A DNA stretch of 64,000 nucleotides from Methylobacterium sp. (GCA_013823325.1 PNLY01000006.1:1-64000), one strand, 5' to 3'. Shown: positions 53,624-61,970, counted from the first letter of the stretch. Program-made: numbers and translations. The notes: a model not told the origin generated them from the sequence alone.

Positions 53624-54616
53624 ATGCTGAGACGGACATTGCTCACTGCCGCCGCCATGCTGGCGCTCGGCACCAGCGGCGCGCTCGCCCAGGCCGGCGG
53701 CAAGCCGATGAAGATCACGCTGAACTTCCTCGCCGCGGCGCCCAATGCCGGCTTCATGATGGCCAAGCAGATGGGCCTCTACGAGAAGGCCGGCATCAAC
53801 CTGACGATCGAGGAGGGCAAGGGCTCGGGCACGACCGCGCAGATGGTTGCGACCGGCCAGACCGATGTCGGCTTCGCCGATGCGCCAGCGGCGATGCAAT
53901 TGCGGACCAAGGGCGCGCCGGTGAAGATCGTCGCCCCCGTGCTGCAGACCAACGGCTTTGCCATCATCTCGCTCGAAGACAGCGCCATCGCCTCGCCGAA
54001 GGACCTCGTCGGCAAGAAGCTCGCGGTCCAGCCCGGCACCGCCCAGACGACACTGCTCGACGCCATCCTCGCCAGCAACGGCATCGACAAGGGCAAGGTC
54101 GACGTCATCAACATCGACCCCGGTGCCTTCGTCGGCGCGCTGCTGGAGAAGAAGGTCGACGCCATCCTCGGCGGCGCAGACTTCCACTCGGTGCAGATTC
54201 GCGAGCGCGGCTTCAAGGTCCGCGACATCTTCTACCGCGATGTCGGCGTGCCGACCGTGGGCTTGTCGATCATCGCCCGCGACGACAAGATCAAGGCCGA
54301 TGCCGAGCTCTACAAGAAGTTCATCGAGGCGAGCCTGCAGGGCTGGGACGCCGCGCGGAAAAATCCTGATGCTGCCGCCGACGCGGTCGTCGCGCAGTTC
54401 CCCTCGGTGAAGAAGGCGCAGGTGCTGGCGCAGTTCGACGTCGTCAACAAGCTGCTCTGCGCCCCCGGCGCGACCTCGCTCGGCAAGGTGCCGGAGAAGA
54501 ACTGGAGCGTGAGCTTCGACCTGCTGACGCAGTATCTCGGCCTGCCCAAGGAGAAGCCGATCAGCGACTACTACACGACCGAGCTGCTGCCGGCCTCGGC
54601 GCCGGCCTGCTCGTGA
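53624..54616 (+). CDS. ABC transporter substrate-binding protein, NMT1/THI5-like
   Basis: A 330-residue periplasmic binding protein. The signal peptide ends at GALAQA after RRTLLTAAAMLALGTSG. NMT1-type features are KITLNFLAAAPNAGFMMAKQ, GLYEKAGINLTIEEGKGSGT and QTDVGFADAPAAM. The family binds small heterocycles or amide/amine compounds; the ligand is unknown. AGGGAG precedes the ATG. Confidence 0.9.
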   Translation: MLRRTLLTAAAMLALGTSGALAQAGGKPMKITLNFLAAAPNAGFMMAKQMGLYEKAGINLTIEEGKGSGTTAQMVATGQTDVGFADAPAAMQLRTKGAPVKIVAPVLQTNGFAIISLEDSAIASPKDLVGKKLAVQPGTAQTTLLDAILASNGIDKGKVDVINIDPGAFVGALLEKKVDAILGGADFHSVQIRERGFKVRDIFYRDVGVPTVGLSIIARDDKIKADAELYKKFIEASLQGWDAARKNPDAAADAVVAQFPSVKKAQVLAQFDVVNKLLCAPGATSLGKVPEKNWSVSFDLLTQYLGLPKEKPISDYYTTELLPASAPACS

Positions 54617-55395
54617 GCGCCACGGCCGCCGGCGCCGCCGCCTCGATCGAGGGGCGCGGCATCGTCAAGACCTTCGGCGGCTTCACGGCCGTCGACGGGT
54701 TGACGCTCGACATCAGGAGCGGCGAGTTCGTCAGCCTGATCGGCCCCTCCGGCTGCGGCAAGAGCACCTTCATGCTGATGGCGGCCGGGTTGATCCCGAC
54801 CAGCGGCGGCGAGCTCCTGGTCAACGGCAAGCTGCTCACCGAGCCGCTCACCGATATCGGCATCGTCTTCCAGGACCATCTGCTGCTGGAGTTCCGGACG
54901 GCGCTCGAAAACGTCATGCTGCAGGCGGAAATCCGCGGCCTGCCGCTGGTGCCGGCCAAGGAGCGGGCGCTCGAGCTCTTCGCCAAGCTCGGCATCAGCC
55001 ATGCTGCCGACCGCTATCCCAAGCAGCTCTCCGGCGGCATGCGCCAGCGCGTCTCGATCGCCCGCGCGCTGATCCACAATCCGTCTGTGCTGATGATGGA
55101 CGAGCCCTTCGGGGCGCTCGATGCGATCACGCGCACACAGATCCGGCACGATCTCGAAATGCTCTGGCTGGAGACGGCCAAGACCGTCGTCTTCATCACT
55201 CATTCGATCGAGGAGGCGATCGGCCTCTCCGACCGGGTGCTGGTGATGTCGCCGACTCCCGGCCGGGTCGTCGACGAGATCAGGATCGAACTGCCCCGGC
55301 CGCGCCCGGCCCATCTCGGCGACTATCCGAGCTTCAACGCCTATGCCGACCGCATCCATGATGCGTTCCGGCGGTTCGGGGTGATCAAGTATTGA
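54613..55395 (+). CDS. ABC transporter ATP-binding protein
   Basis: A 260-residue importer ATPase with intact motifs: Walker A IGPSGCGKSTFMLM, Q-loop GIVFQDHLLLEFRT, signature QLSGGMRQRVSIARAL, Walker B LMMDEPFGALDAITR and H-loop VFITHSIEEA. The start is GTG, overlapping the binding-protein stop (GTGA). It completes the importer and is followed by a palindromic repeat. Confidence 0.93.
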   Translation: MSATAAGAAASIEGRGIVKTFGGFTAVDGLTLDIRSGEFVSLIGPSGCGKSTFMLMAAGLIPTSGGELLVNGKLLTEPLTDIGIVFQDHLLLEFRTALENVMLQAEIRGLPLVPAKERALELFAKLGISHAADRYPKQLSGGMRQRVSIARALIHNPSVLMMDEPFGALDAITRTQIRHDLEMLWLETAKTVVFITHSIEEAIGLSDRVLVMSPTPGRVVDEIRIELPRPRPAHLGDYPSFNAYADRIHDAFRRFGVIKY

Positions 55396-55406
55396 GGGCG
55401 CCCAAC

Positions 55407-55496
55407 CGTCATTGCGAGCGAAGCGAAGCAATCCGGGGGGCGGCAGAGCTCGGCGTCCTCCTGGATTGCTTCGTCGCTACGCTCCTCGCAATGACG
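55407..55496. repeat. Type C palindromic repeat between convergent genes
   Basis: A 90-bp palindrome with arms CGTCATTGCGAGCGAAGCGA-AGCAATCC and GGATTGCTTCGTCGCTACGC-TCCTCGCAATGACG. It separates the ABC ATPase from the convergent glutathione transferase. This arm sequence is a common intergenic repeat in many proteobacteria. Confidence 0.85.
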
Positions 55497-55508
55497 AGGT
55501 AGCGCTCC

Positions 55509-56216
55509 TCAGCCCGGCCGCTTCGGGATCTCCAGCCCGCGCTGCACGGCCGGACGCCCCAGGCCGCGCTCCAGCCATTTCGGGACGAGCTTGAGCCTGT
55601 CGTACTCGACTAGTTCGCCAGCGCCGTAGAAGCCGACGAGGTTGCGGACCCAGCCGAGCGTCGCAATGTCGGCGATGGTGTACTCGTCGCCCATCAGCCA
55701 GTCGCGGCCGGCGAGCCGGGTTTCCAACACGCCGAGCAGGCGCTTGCTCTCATTGGCGTAGCGGTCGCGCGGGCGCTTGTCCTCGTATTCACGGCCGGCG
55801 AACTTGTGGAAGAAGCCGAGCTGGCCGAACATCGGGCCGATCGCCGCCATCTGGAAGAAGACCCATTGCAGGGTCTCGTAGCGGCGGGCCGGGTCGGTGG
55901 GCAGGAACTTGCCGGCCTTGTCGGCGAGGTAGACCAGAATCGCGCCGGATTCGAACAGGGCGAACGGCTTGCCGCCGGGACCGTTTGGATCGAGGATCGA
56001 CGGGATCTTGCCGTTCGGGTTGAGCGAGAGGAATTCCGGGGTCCAGGTCTCGTTCTTGCCGATGTCGATGGCGTGCGGCTCGTAGGGTATGCCGGTCTCC
56101 TCCAGCATGATCGAGACCTTCACGCCATTGGGCGTCGGCAGCGAGTAAAGTTGCAAGCGGTCGGGGTGCTGGGCCGGCCAGCGCTGCGTGATCGCGAAAG
56201 CGGAAAGATCGGACAT
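55509..56216 (-). CDS. Glutathione S-transferase-like protein (YfcG/Ure2 type)
   Basis: A 235-residue GST fold protein. The thioredoxin-like N-terminal domain has LYSLPTPNGVKVSIMLEETG, NPNGKIPSILDPNGPGGKP and the glutathione-binding FESGAILVYLADK. The C-terminal helical domain has LMGDEYTIADIATLGWVRNL. The layout matches YfcG-type glutathione-dependent disulfide oxidoreductases. ATG 56216 has GAGGAAA upstream. Confidence 0.91.
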   Translation of the reverse strand: MSDLSAFAITQRWPAQHPDRLQLYSLPTPNGVKVSIMLEETGIPYEPHAIDIGKNETWTPEFLSLNPNGKIPSILDPNGPGGKPFALFESGAILVYLADKAGKFLPTDPARRYETLQWVFFQMAAIGPMFGQLGFFHKFAGREYEDKRPRDRYANESKRLLGVLETRLAGRDWLMGDEYTIADIATLGWVRNLVGFYGAGELVEYDRLKLVPKWLERGLGRPAVQRGLEIPKRPG

Positions 56217-56526
56217 CGAGAGATTTCCTCGGATGGCGGGCGTGGCGCCGGCCTTGCCTGCGCGCCCTGTCGGCGGGACGCCAGTGGCGCAAGCCCTGAC
56301 GTTGGGGGGTAACTTGGAGCGGCTCTCCGGGCTGCGCAACCGCTCGGGCCTTGCAGGGCCGCCGAACCATCCAGGCAAATCTGAAATGTGAAGGTTAAGA
56401 CCAGAGCCGACCCGCGGAGCCGCATTAACCGCCGCTTAACGCCGTCGGCAAAGTTAATCCGCCCGTGGCTTCCAGGACGCAGCCGGTCAACAAACCGTTC
56501 ACCCAACGCCTCGCATTTGATCGGTC
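56217..56526. other. 310-bp divergent intergenic region
   Basis: This gap separates the divergent glutathione transferase and extensin-like genes and should hold both promoters. I see no gene. AT-richer patches (AATCTGAAATGTGAAGGTTA near 56380 and GCATTAACCGCCGCTTAAC near 56422) are candidate promoter segments, and GGGCC-TTGCA-GGGCC is a weak hairpin near 56345. No confident -35/-10 pair. Confidence 0.45.
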
Positions 56527-57669
56527 ATGCGTCGCGTTCATCTCACTCTGCTCGCGCTCGGCGTCATCGGCGCCGGCCTTGCCGGCTGCGGCAAGTTCCA
56601 GAAGCCGCAGCGCGCGCCCTGGCGCGACCAGGCCGAGGCCCAGTGCCTGGCCTCGGGCCAGGTGCAGCTCTCGGCCTATGTCAGCCTGCGCGGCAAGGCG
56701 ATCGACGGGCCCGGAACCTGCGGCATGGAAAAGCCGCTCAAGGTCGCGGCCTTCGCCAATGGCAGCGTCGCGCTGACCAGTAATGCGACCCTGGCCTGCC
56801 CGGTGGTCGCGACCACCGACAAATGGTTCGCCGAGGTGGTGCAGCCGGCGGCGATGAACGTGCTCGGCGCGCAGGTGATCGAGATCCGCGCCGGCTCCTA
56901 TTCCTGCCGAGCCATGAACAACGGCACCGGCACGAGCCGCACCTCCGAGCACGCTTTCGGCAATGCGGTCGACGTGTTCTCCTTCAGGCTGAGCGACAAC
57001 CGCGTCGTCACCGTCAAGGATGGCTGGCGCGGCGCACCCGAGGAGCAGGCCTTCCTGCGCGAGATCTTCGTCGGCGCCTGCGAGCACTTCTCGACCGTGC
57101 TCGGCCCCGGCGCCGACGCCTTCCACTATGACCATTTCCACATTGACCTGGCGCGCCATGCCAAGGGCCGGCACATCTGCAAGCCGGTGATCAAATACGA
57201 GCCCAACTACAACCTGCCGCCACCGGACCCGGCGCGGCCGGACCGGATGGCGCTGCAACAGCAGCAGCCGGCGACGCGCCAGAGCCTGCCGCCGCCAATG
57301 GTGGCGAGCGGATCGGGCGGCCTGCTGCGCCAGCCGAGCGACGGCCTGCGTCCACCGGGCGCGGTCAACGGCGGCTACCCGGTCGCACATCAGCAGCATG
57401 GCGGGCTCGACGCGCAGCGGCGCTATATCGAGGAGGAGGCGCCGCAGATGAGCCAGCGCTACCAGCCGCAGCCGACGCCGAGCGAGATGCGCGGGCCGCT
57501 GCAGCTTCCGGGCTCGACGCCGCCGACCGAGGAGCTGATCGTCGGCGACGAGGAAGGCAACGGCATCGTCGACAGCGCCCAGCCGGGCGAGGAGCCGCCG
57601 ATCAACCCGCGCAACGACCCGTTCGCCTATCGGCCGCAGGGGCAGCAGACTGGATCGTTGCGGCGGTAG
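56527..57669 (+). CDS. Extensin-like family lipoprotein (M15-type peptidase fold)
   Basis: A 380-residue lipoprotein: a signal peptide ends at lipobox LAGC (Cys22). The extensin-like C-domain follows, with the M15-like zinc ligand motifs SEHAFGNAVDVFSF and FHYDHFHIDLARH, plus several cysteines. A long Pro/Gln/Arg-rich tail (residues 235-380) is probably disordered in the periplasm. The fold suggests a peptidoglycan peptidase, but activity is not proven for the family. The convergent neighbour is another murein endopeptidase. Confidence 0.87.
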   Translation: MRRVHLTLLALGVIGAGLAGCGKFQKPQRAPWRDQAEAQCLASGQVQLSAYVSLRGKAIDGPGTCGMEKPLKVAAFANGSVALTSNATLACPVVATTDKWFAEVVQPAAMNVLGAQVIEIRAGSYSCRAMNNGTGTSRTSEHAFGNAVDVFSFRLSDNRVVTVKDGWRGAPEEQAFLREIFVGACEHFSTVLGPGADAFHYDHFHIDLARHAKGRHICKPVIKYEPNYNLPPPDPARPDRMALQQQQPATRQSLPPPMVASGSGGLLRQPSDGLRPPGAVNGGYPVAHQQHGGLDAQRRYIEEEAPQMSQRYQPQPTPSEMRGPLQLPGSTPPTEELIVGDEEGNGIVDSAQPGEEPPINPRNDPFAYRPQGQQTGSLRR

Positions 57670-57673
57670 TCAG

Positions 57674-57780
57674 CGTCATTCTCGGGCGGAGCGTAGCGCA
57701 GACCCGAGAATCTCAGGACGGGATGGCGCTATCGAAGCCTCATCCGGCCTGAGATGCTCGGGCCAAGCCCGAGCATGACG
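57674..57780. repeat. Type D palindromic repeat between convergent genes
   Basis: A 107-bp unit with CGTCATTCTCGGGCGGAGC and GACCCGAGAATCTCAGGACG on the left and GGCCTGAGATGCTCGGG-CCAAG-CCCGAGCATGACG on the right. Two hairpins are CTCGGG/CCCGAG and GCTCGGG/CCCGAGC. It lies between the extensin-like gene and mepA. Confidence 0.8.
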
Positions 57781-57794
57781 GGTGAACGCCTCAC

Positions 57795-58736
57795 CTACCG
57801 CGCCACCAGCACCTGCCTGCACTCGGCCGGCAGCGCGTCGAGCGACATGGGCGGCTTGGGCTTCGGCTTCGGGCCCGGCTTCGGCTTGGGCGGGTTGAAG
57901 ATCGCCTGATACTGCTTCTCGATCCAGCCATCGAGCTCCGCGCCGCAGCCATCGCCGAAATTGGGCGGCTCCTGGCCCTGGCAGCCCTCCATGCCGGCCG
58001 GGCAGCTGAGACGAATGTGGAAATGGTAATTGTGGCCCCAGATCGGCCGGACCTTGTTCAGCCAGGCCTTGTCCGAGCCGGCCTCGCGGCAGAGCGCCAC
58101 CTTCAGCGCCGGATTGACAAAGATGCGCTCGACCTTGGGCTCGCTCGCCGCCGCCTTGATCAGGCGGGTATGGGCCGGCGTCCAGTTCTTCGGGTTGACG
58201 TCGCGCCAGTCGGGACGCGCCATGTTGACCGCGGACATGTTCTCGCGATCGTCGCTGTCGAGCCGCTTCCTCGGCATCGGCGTCAGCCAGATATCGGCAT
58301 CGAGCCCGATCTGGTGCGAGGCGTGGCCGGTGAGCATCGGCCCACCGCGCGGCTGCGAGATGTCGCCGACCAGGAGGCCCGGCCAGCCGGTGATCTTCGG
58401 CACCTCGCGAGCGAACTGCTCGAGGAAGGAGATCAGCTCGGGGTGGCCCCAGTTGCGGTTGCGAGCGAGGCGCATGACCTGCCAGTTCTCGCCATCGACC
58501 GGCAGCGCCGCCGCGCCGGCCAGGCAGCCGCGGGCATAGGAGCCGATGGCGCGCGCTCTCAGGGCGGCCGGAGTGGTCTTCTGGCCGAACAGAGCGCGCG
58601 CCGCATCGGGATAGGCCGCGATATTGGCGGCGCGGGTCTTCGCTTCCGCCTCGCCGGTGGACTGCGCGTGGGCAGCCCCGGCTGTGACGAGCATCGGCAA
58701 GAGAATCAGGCGGACGAAACGGCGAAGCGGCTGCAT
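57795..58736 (-). CDS. mepA: Penicillin-insensitive murein endopeptidase MepA
   Basis: A 313-residue secreted M74 metalloendopeptidase that cuts DD-crosslinks in peptidoglycan. The signal peptide is PLRRFVRLILLPMLVTAGAA-HAQ. Zinc-ligand motifs are GHASHQIGLDADIWLTP near residue 138 and HNYHFHIRLSCP near residue 233. A Lys/Pro-rich stretch (PPKPKPGPKPKPKPP) near the C-terminus links the catalytic domain to a short tail. Confidence 0.93.
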   Translation of the reverse strand: MQPLRRFVRLILLPMLVTAGAAHAQSTGEAEAKTRAANIAAYPDAARALFGQKTTPAALRARAIGSYARGCLAGAAALPVDGENWQVMRLARNRNWGHPELISFLEQFAREVPKITGWPGLLVGDISQPRGGPMLTGHASHQIGLDADIWLTPMPRKRLDSDDRENMSAVNMARPDWRDVNPKNWTPAHTRLIKAAASEPKVERIFVNPALKVALCREAGSDKAWLNKVRPIWGHNYHFHIRLSCPAGMEGCQGQEPPNFGDGCGAELDGWIEKQYQAIFNPPKPKPGPKPKPKPPMSLDALPAECRQVLVAR

Positions 58737-58884
58737 GGCCGCAGAATCGCAGGCGGTTCACCGGCAGGTCAAGCTCGCTGCGGCCCGTGGGCTGGACAAG
58801 CGCCGCACGAGCCGGCAGCGTCAGGGCAAGCCGAGCGAGCGGGCGCGACGTTCCGCAGGCGGCGGGACCGGAGGAGACGCCATC

Positions 58885-59868
58885 ATGACCAGCCCCCTGC
58901 TCGACCGCCGCACCGTGCTCGGCGGCCTCGGCGCCTCGCTCGCCTTGCCTGCGGCTGGCCGCGCACAGGGCGCCTGGCCGCAAGGGCGCACGCCGAAGCT
59001 GGTCGTGCCGTTCACGCCCGGCGGCGCCACCGATATCCTCGGACGGCTGATCGCCGACAAGGTCGGCCAGGCTCTCGGGGCGACCTTCGTGGTCGAGAAC
59101 CGGGCGGGTGCCGGCGGCAATATCGGGGTCGAGGCAGTGGCGCGCTCCGAGCCGAACGGCGACACATTCCTGATCGTCTCGGTCGGCCTCGTCGCCAATC
59201 CTGCACTCTACGCCAAGGTCAATTACGACCCGCTCACCGATTTCGCCCCGATCACCATGGTGGCGCTGGTGCCGAACCTCCTCGTCGTCGGCCCGACACT
59301 CAAGGTCAAGGACACGGCCGAGCTGATCGCCTATGGCAAGGCCAATCCGGGCAAGCTGACCTATGCCTCCTCCGGCGTCGGCACCTCGATCCATCTTGCC
59401 GGCGAGCTCTTCCAGAAGCTGACTGGCATCAAGATGGTGCATGTGCCCTATCGCGGCTCAGCCCAGGCGATGCAGGATCTGATCGGCGGGCGCGTCGACC
59501 TGATGTTCGACAACATCACCGCGGCGCTGCCGCAGGTCCGCGCCGGCACGGTGCGCGGCTTCGGCGTCACCACGGCGCAGCGTGCACCGACTGCCTCCGA
59601 ATTTCCGCCGATCAACGATCTCGTGCCGGGCTTCGACGTCTCCTCCTGGTTCGCCCTGTTCGCGCCGGCGAAGACGCCGCAGGCGATCGTCGACCGGCTG
59701 CAGGCCGAGACCAAGGCGGCGATCGCCGACCCCGTCGTGCGCGGCAAGATGGACCAGCTCGCCGCACAGCCGGTCGGCAACACGCCGGCCGAGCTCGCCG
59801 CCTTCGTCCGCGCCGAGCAGGGCAAATGGGTCGGCCTGATCCGCGAGGTCGGCATCAAGGCGGAGTGA
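58885..59868 (+). CDS. Tripartite tricarboxylate transporter-type substrate-binding protein (Bug/TctC)
   Basis: A 327-residue periplasmic binding protein with a Tat-like signal (DRRTVLGGLGASLALPAAGR). Family motifs are VVPFTPGGATDILGRLIADK, VVENRAGAGGNIG, GIKMVHVPYRGSAQAMQDLI and GGRVDLMFDN. No TctA or TctB partner gene is nearby, which is usual for orphan Bug proteins. GGAGGAG stands upstream of ATG 58885. Confidence 0.92.
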   Translation: MTSPLLDRRTVLGGLGASLALPAAGRAQGAWPQGRTPKLVVPFTPGGATDILGRLIADKVGQALGATFVVENRAGAGGNIGVEAVARSEPNGDTFLIVSVGLVANPALYAKVNYDPLTDFAPITMVALVPNLLVVGPTLKVKDTAELIAYGKANPGKLTYASSGVGTSIHLAGELFQKLTGIKMVHVPYRGSAQAMQDLIGGRVDLMFDNITAALPQVRAGTVRGFGVTTAQRAPTASEFPPINDLVPGFDVSSWFALFAPAKTPQAIVDRLQAETKAAIADPVVRGKMDQLAAQPVGNTPAELAAFVRAEQGKWVGLIREVGIKAE

Positions 59869-59872
59869 CCGC

Positions 59873-59924
59873 AAGCATTTTCGAGCGAATTGGGCACCGG
59901 TTCGCGTGAAGAAAATGCGATAAG
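59873..59924. repeat. Type E palindromic repeat, copy 2
   Basis: A 52-bp unit beginning AAGCATTTTCGAGCGAATTG and ending GAAGAAAATGCGATAAG, 50 of 52 identical to the inverted copy at 46864. It starts 5 bp after the Bug gene stop. A further inverted repeat AGCATTCC/GGAATGCT (59936-59969) follows and may belong to a longer element. Confidence 0.85.
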
Positions 59925-60060
59925 ACGAGAGTTGGAGCATTCCACGGTTCGGAGAGGCGCGGGAATGCTTCAGGGAACCTACGGTTCTCGCCCGACGTTC
60001 TTTCAGCGCTCGCTCGCCGACAACTGACGAGGCGGGCGGACGGAACAAGGGGCGCGAACC

Positions 60061-60234
60061 ATGTCCACACTCCTCATCATCATCCTGCTGATCATCCTGC
60101 TCGGCGGCGGCGGGTACTACGGCCATCGCAGCTATGGCGGCGCCGGCCTCGGCGGCGTGGTCGGACTGGTACTAACCATCGTGATCGTGCTCTGGCTGCT
60201 CGGGGCCCTGGGCGGCCCGGCCGTCAGGGTCTAG
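60061..60234 (+). CDS. DUF3309 family small membrane protein
   Basis: A 57-residue protein with two hydrophobic segments (LLIIILLIILLG and GVVGLVLTIVIVLWLLGAL) joined by a Gly/Tyr-rich turn (GGGGYYGHRSYGGAGLGG). Length and pattern match DUF3309 proteins, which are common in Rhizobiales and of unknown function. AAGGGG lies upstream of the ATG at 60061. Confidence 0.8.
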   Translation: MSTLLIIILLIILLGGGGYYGHRSYGGAGLGGVVGLVLTIVIVLWLLGALGGPAVRV

Positions 60235-60265
60235 TTCCAGCAGGCGCGGAACTGCTTGTCGCGCT

Positions 60266-61210
60266 TCAGTTCGCCAGCTTCCAGACCAGCATGGCGGCGG
60301 CGAGATCCTCGAGCGCGGTGCCGACCGACTTGAACAAGGTCACGTCATCGCGCTCGGCTGCGGCGTCATATTCGCCGCGGCAGAGGCCAGCCAGCGTTCC
60401 CGAAACCTGCTCAGCCTTATAGGCGCCCGCCTTGATCGCGACGGCGACGTCGCCGCCTTCGTGCAGCGCGGCCTGCGTATCGACGAAGACGTGGGCGCGC
60501 TGCAGCGCCTCGTCATCAGCCTCGCGCATCGACAGGTTGAAGGCGCCGACCAGATCGAGATGGGCGGTACGCTTCAGCCAGCGCCCCTGGATCAGCGGCT
60601 CGCGTGACAGCGTCGCACAGGAAATCAGGTCGGCCTGGCGCGCCTCGGCCTCCAGATTGTCAGCGACGCGCGCCTCGATCCCGTCGCGCGCCAGTTCCTC
60701 GACAATTTCGGCAGCAGCTTCCGGCCGCCGCGCCCAGATCGCGATGTCCTCGAAATGGCGGACGCTGCGATGCGCCTTGACCAGGAAGGTCGAGAGTGGG
60801 CCGGCCCCGACCATCAGCATTCGCTTGGTATCCGGACGCTCGAGCATGCGCGAGGCAAGCGCCGAGGCTGCTGCCGTGCGCCACAGCGTCAGGCGCGCGC
60901 CGTCGAACGCCGCGAGCGGCGCACCGGTCGCGCCGTCCATCAGCAGATAGCTGCCCATCACGCTCGGCAGGCTCACCGCAGCATTGCCCGGGAATACGGT
61001 GACGACCTTGGTGCCGAGGAAGGCAGGGCTCGCCTCCGGTGCCGTCCAGGCCGGCATCAGCAGGAGGGTCGCGGCCGCATCCGGCCGCTCGATCTCATGG
61101 TGATGGCGTACCGGCGTGACGATATCGCCGCGGAAGGCCTCGGCGAGCGCATCGACCAGAGCGGGGAAATTCAAGAGGCCGTCGATCTCGGCGGCGGAGA
61201 AGAAGCGCAT
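60266..61210 (-). CDS. Ornithine cyclodeaminase/mu-crystallin family protein
   Basis: A 314-residue NAD(P)-binding protein. The N-terminal substrate domain includes TPVRHHHEIE and LGTKVVTVFPGNA. The Rossmann part has RMLMVGAGPLSTFLVKAHRS and DIAIWARRPEAAAEIVEEL. The end of the barrel reads TLFKSVGTALEDLAAAMLV, the usual OCD-family closing motif. Possible activities are ornithine cyclodeaminase, alanine dehydrogenase or ketimine reductase; sequence alone does not decide. It starts 10 bp after lapA. Confidence 0.9.
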   Translation of the reverse strand: MRFFSAAEIDGLLNFPALVDALAEAFRGDIVTPVRHHHEIERPDAAATLLLMPAWTAPEASPAFLGTKVVTVFPGNAAVSLPSVMGSYLLMDGATGAPLAAFDGARLTLWRTAAASALASRMLERPDTKRMLMVGAGPLSTFLVKAHRSVRHFEDIAIWARRPEAAAEIVEELARDGIEARVADNLEAEARQADLISCATLSREPLIQGRWLKRTAHLDLVGAFNLSMREADDEALQRAHVFVDTQAALHEGGDVAVAIKAGAYKAEQVSGTLAGLCRGEYDAAAERDDVTLFKSVGTALEDLAAAMLVWKLAN

Positions 61211-61220
61211 GATGGCAGCT

Positions 61221-61556
61221 TCAGACGCGGCTGGTCAGCGCCGGGAGCGCCGAATCCGGCACCGCGGCACGCAGCGACTGCGCCTCGTTGCGCAGCTTGT
61301 CAGCCTCGCGGCGATTGACCCGCGCCGCCTTGCGATGCTTGCCCTGCGCGAGCCAGGAGGCGAAGCCGCCAATCAGGATGCCGACGGCGATCGCGGCGAG
61401 GATCACGGCAAAGAGCGGCAGGTCGAGCGCCAAGGCCGGTGCATCGCGGCTGATCGGGTCGAGCGATACCCGCACCGGGGCGCGGTTCGCCACCGAGAAC
61501 AGCACGACGATCAGCGCGACGGGAACGAGCACCAGCGCCTTGAAGAAAGCCTTCAT
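61221..61556 (-). CDS. lapA: LapA-domain (DUF1049) inner-membrane protein
   Basis: A 111-residue protein with two membrane helices (FKALVLVPVALIVVLFSVAN and FAVILAAIAVGILIGGFASW) and a basic coiled C-terminal tail, the LapA/YciS layout. In E. coli LapA works with LapB in LPS assembly; the role here is inferred. It follows ihfB after a 129-bp gap filled with palindromes. Confidence 0.88.
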   Translation of the reverse strand: MKAFFKALVLVPVALIVVLFSVANRAPVRVSLDPISRDAPALALDLPLFAVILAAIAVGILIGGFASWLAQGKHRKAARVNRREADKLRNEAQSLRAAVPDSALPALTSRV

Positions 61557-61570
61557 CTCGCTCTCCTAAA

Positions 61571-61611
61571 TCACATTGATCCGGGATCGCATCGATCCAG
61601 GATCAATGTGA
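61571..61611. repeat. Long palindrome downstream of ihfB
   Basis: TCACATTGATCC-G-GGATC, loop GCATC, GATCC-A-GGATCAATGTGA: an 18-position stem with one internal mismatch. It is one of two stacked palindromes in the ihfB-lapA gap. Only one copy in the window. Confidence 0.7.
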
Positions 61612-61629
61612 CCGCTTCCAAGAGTCCGG

Positions 61630-61673
61630 AGCGGGTTTCGTGCGAAAAACCGGTTTCCACTTTTCGCCCCGCT
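61630..61673. repeat. Nested palindrome downstream of ihfB (GCGAAAA type)
   Basis: Outer arms AGCGGG (61630-61635) and CCCGCT (61668-61673) enclose inner arms GCGAAAA (61642-61648) and TTTTCGC (61661-61667). The core AAACCGGTTTCCACTTTTCG resembles intergenic repeats common in Rhizobiales. It ends 12 bp after the ihfB stop on the minus strand and can act as its transcript end. Confidence 0.7.
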
Positions 61674-61685
61674 TCTCCAGCCCGT

Positions 61686-61970
61686 TCAGGCCTTGCCGTT
61701 CAGCCGCATGCGCAGCTCCTTGCCAGTCTTGAAGACCGGTACGAATTTCTGGTCGACCTTGACGGAATCGCCCGTGCGCGGGTTGCGGCCGACCCGCGCA
61801 GCGCGCTCCTTGGTCGAGAAGGCGCCGAAGCCGCGCAACTCGACCCGGTCGCCACGCGACAGAGCCTTGACGATCTCGTCAAGGATCGAGCCGACGATGT
61901 TCTCGATGTCGCGCTGATAGAGGTGGGTGTTGCGCTCGGCAATGCGCTGGACGAGTTCTGATTTTATCAT
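61686..61970 (-). CDS. ihfB: Integration host factor subunit beta
   Basis: A 94-residue HU/IHF-fold protein. IHF-beta features are [40 protein letters not shown] and the intercalating proline arm [10 protein letters not shown]. It bends DNA at specific sites together with IHF-alpha. ATG 61970 is the family start; the frame is open further upstream inside sppA. It starts 28 bp after the sppA stop. Confidence 0.95.
   Translation of the reverse strand: MIKSELVQRIAERNTHLYQRDIENIVGSILDEIVKALSRGDRVELRGFGAFSTKERAARVGRNPRTGDSVKVDQKFVPVFKTGKELRMRLNGKA

Noticed and set aside
57676-59442. A 588-codon minus-strand frame over mepA and the Bug protein gene
   Set aside because: It overlaps mepA in another frame on the same strand and is antisense to the Bug gene; both real genes have signal peptides and family motifs.
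59985-60005. GTTC-N9-GTTC upstream of the DUF3309 gene considered as a LexA box
   Set aside because: The spacer is 9 bp instead of 7.
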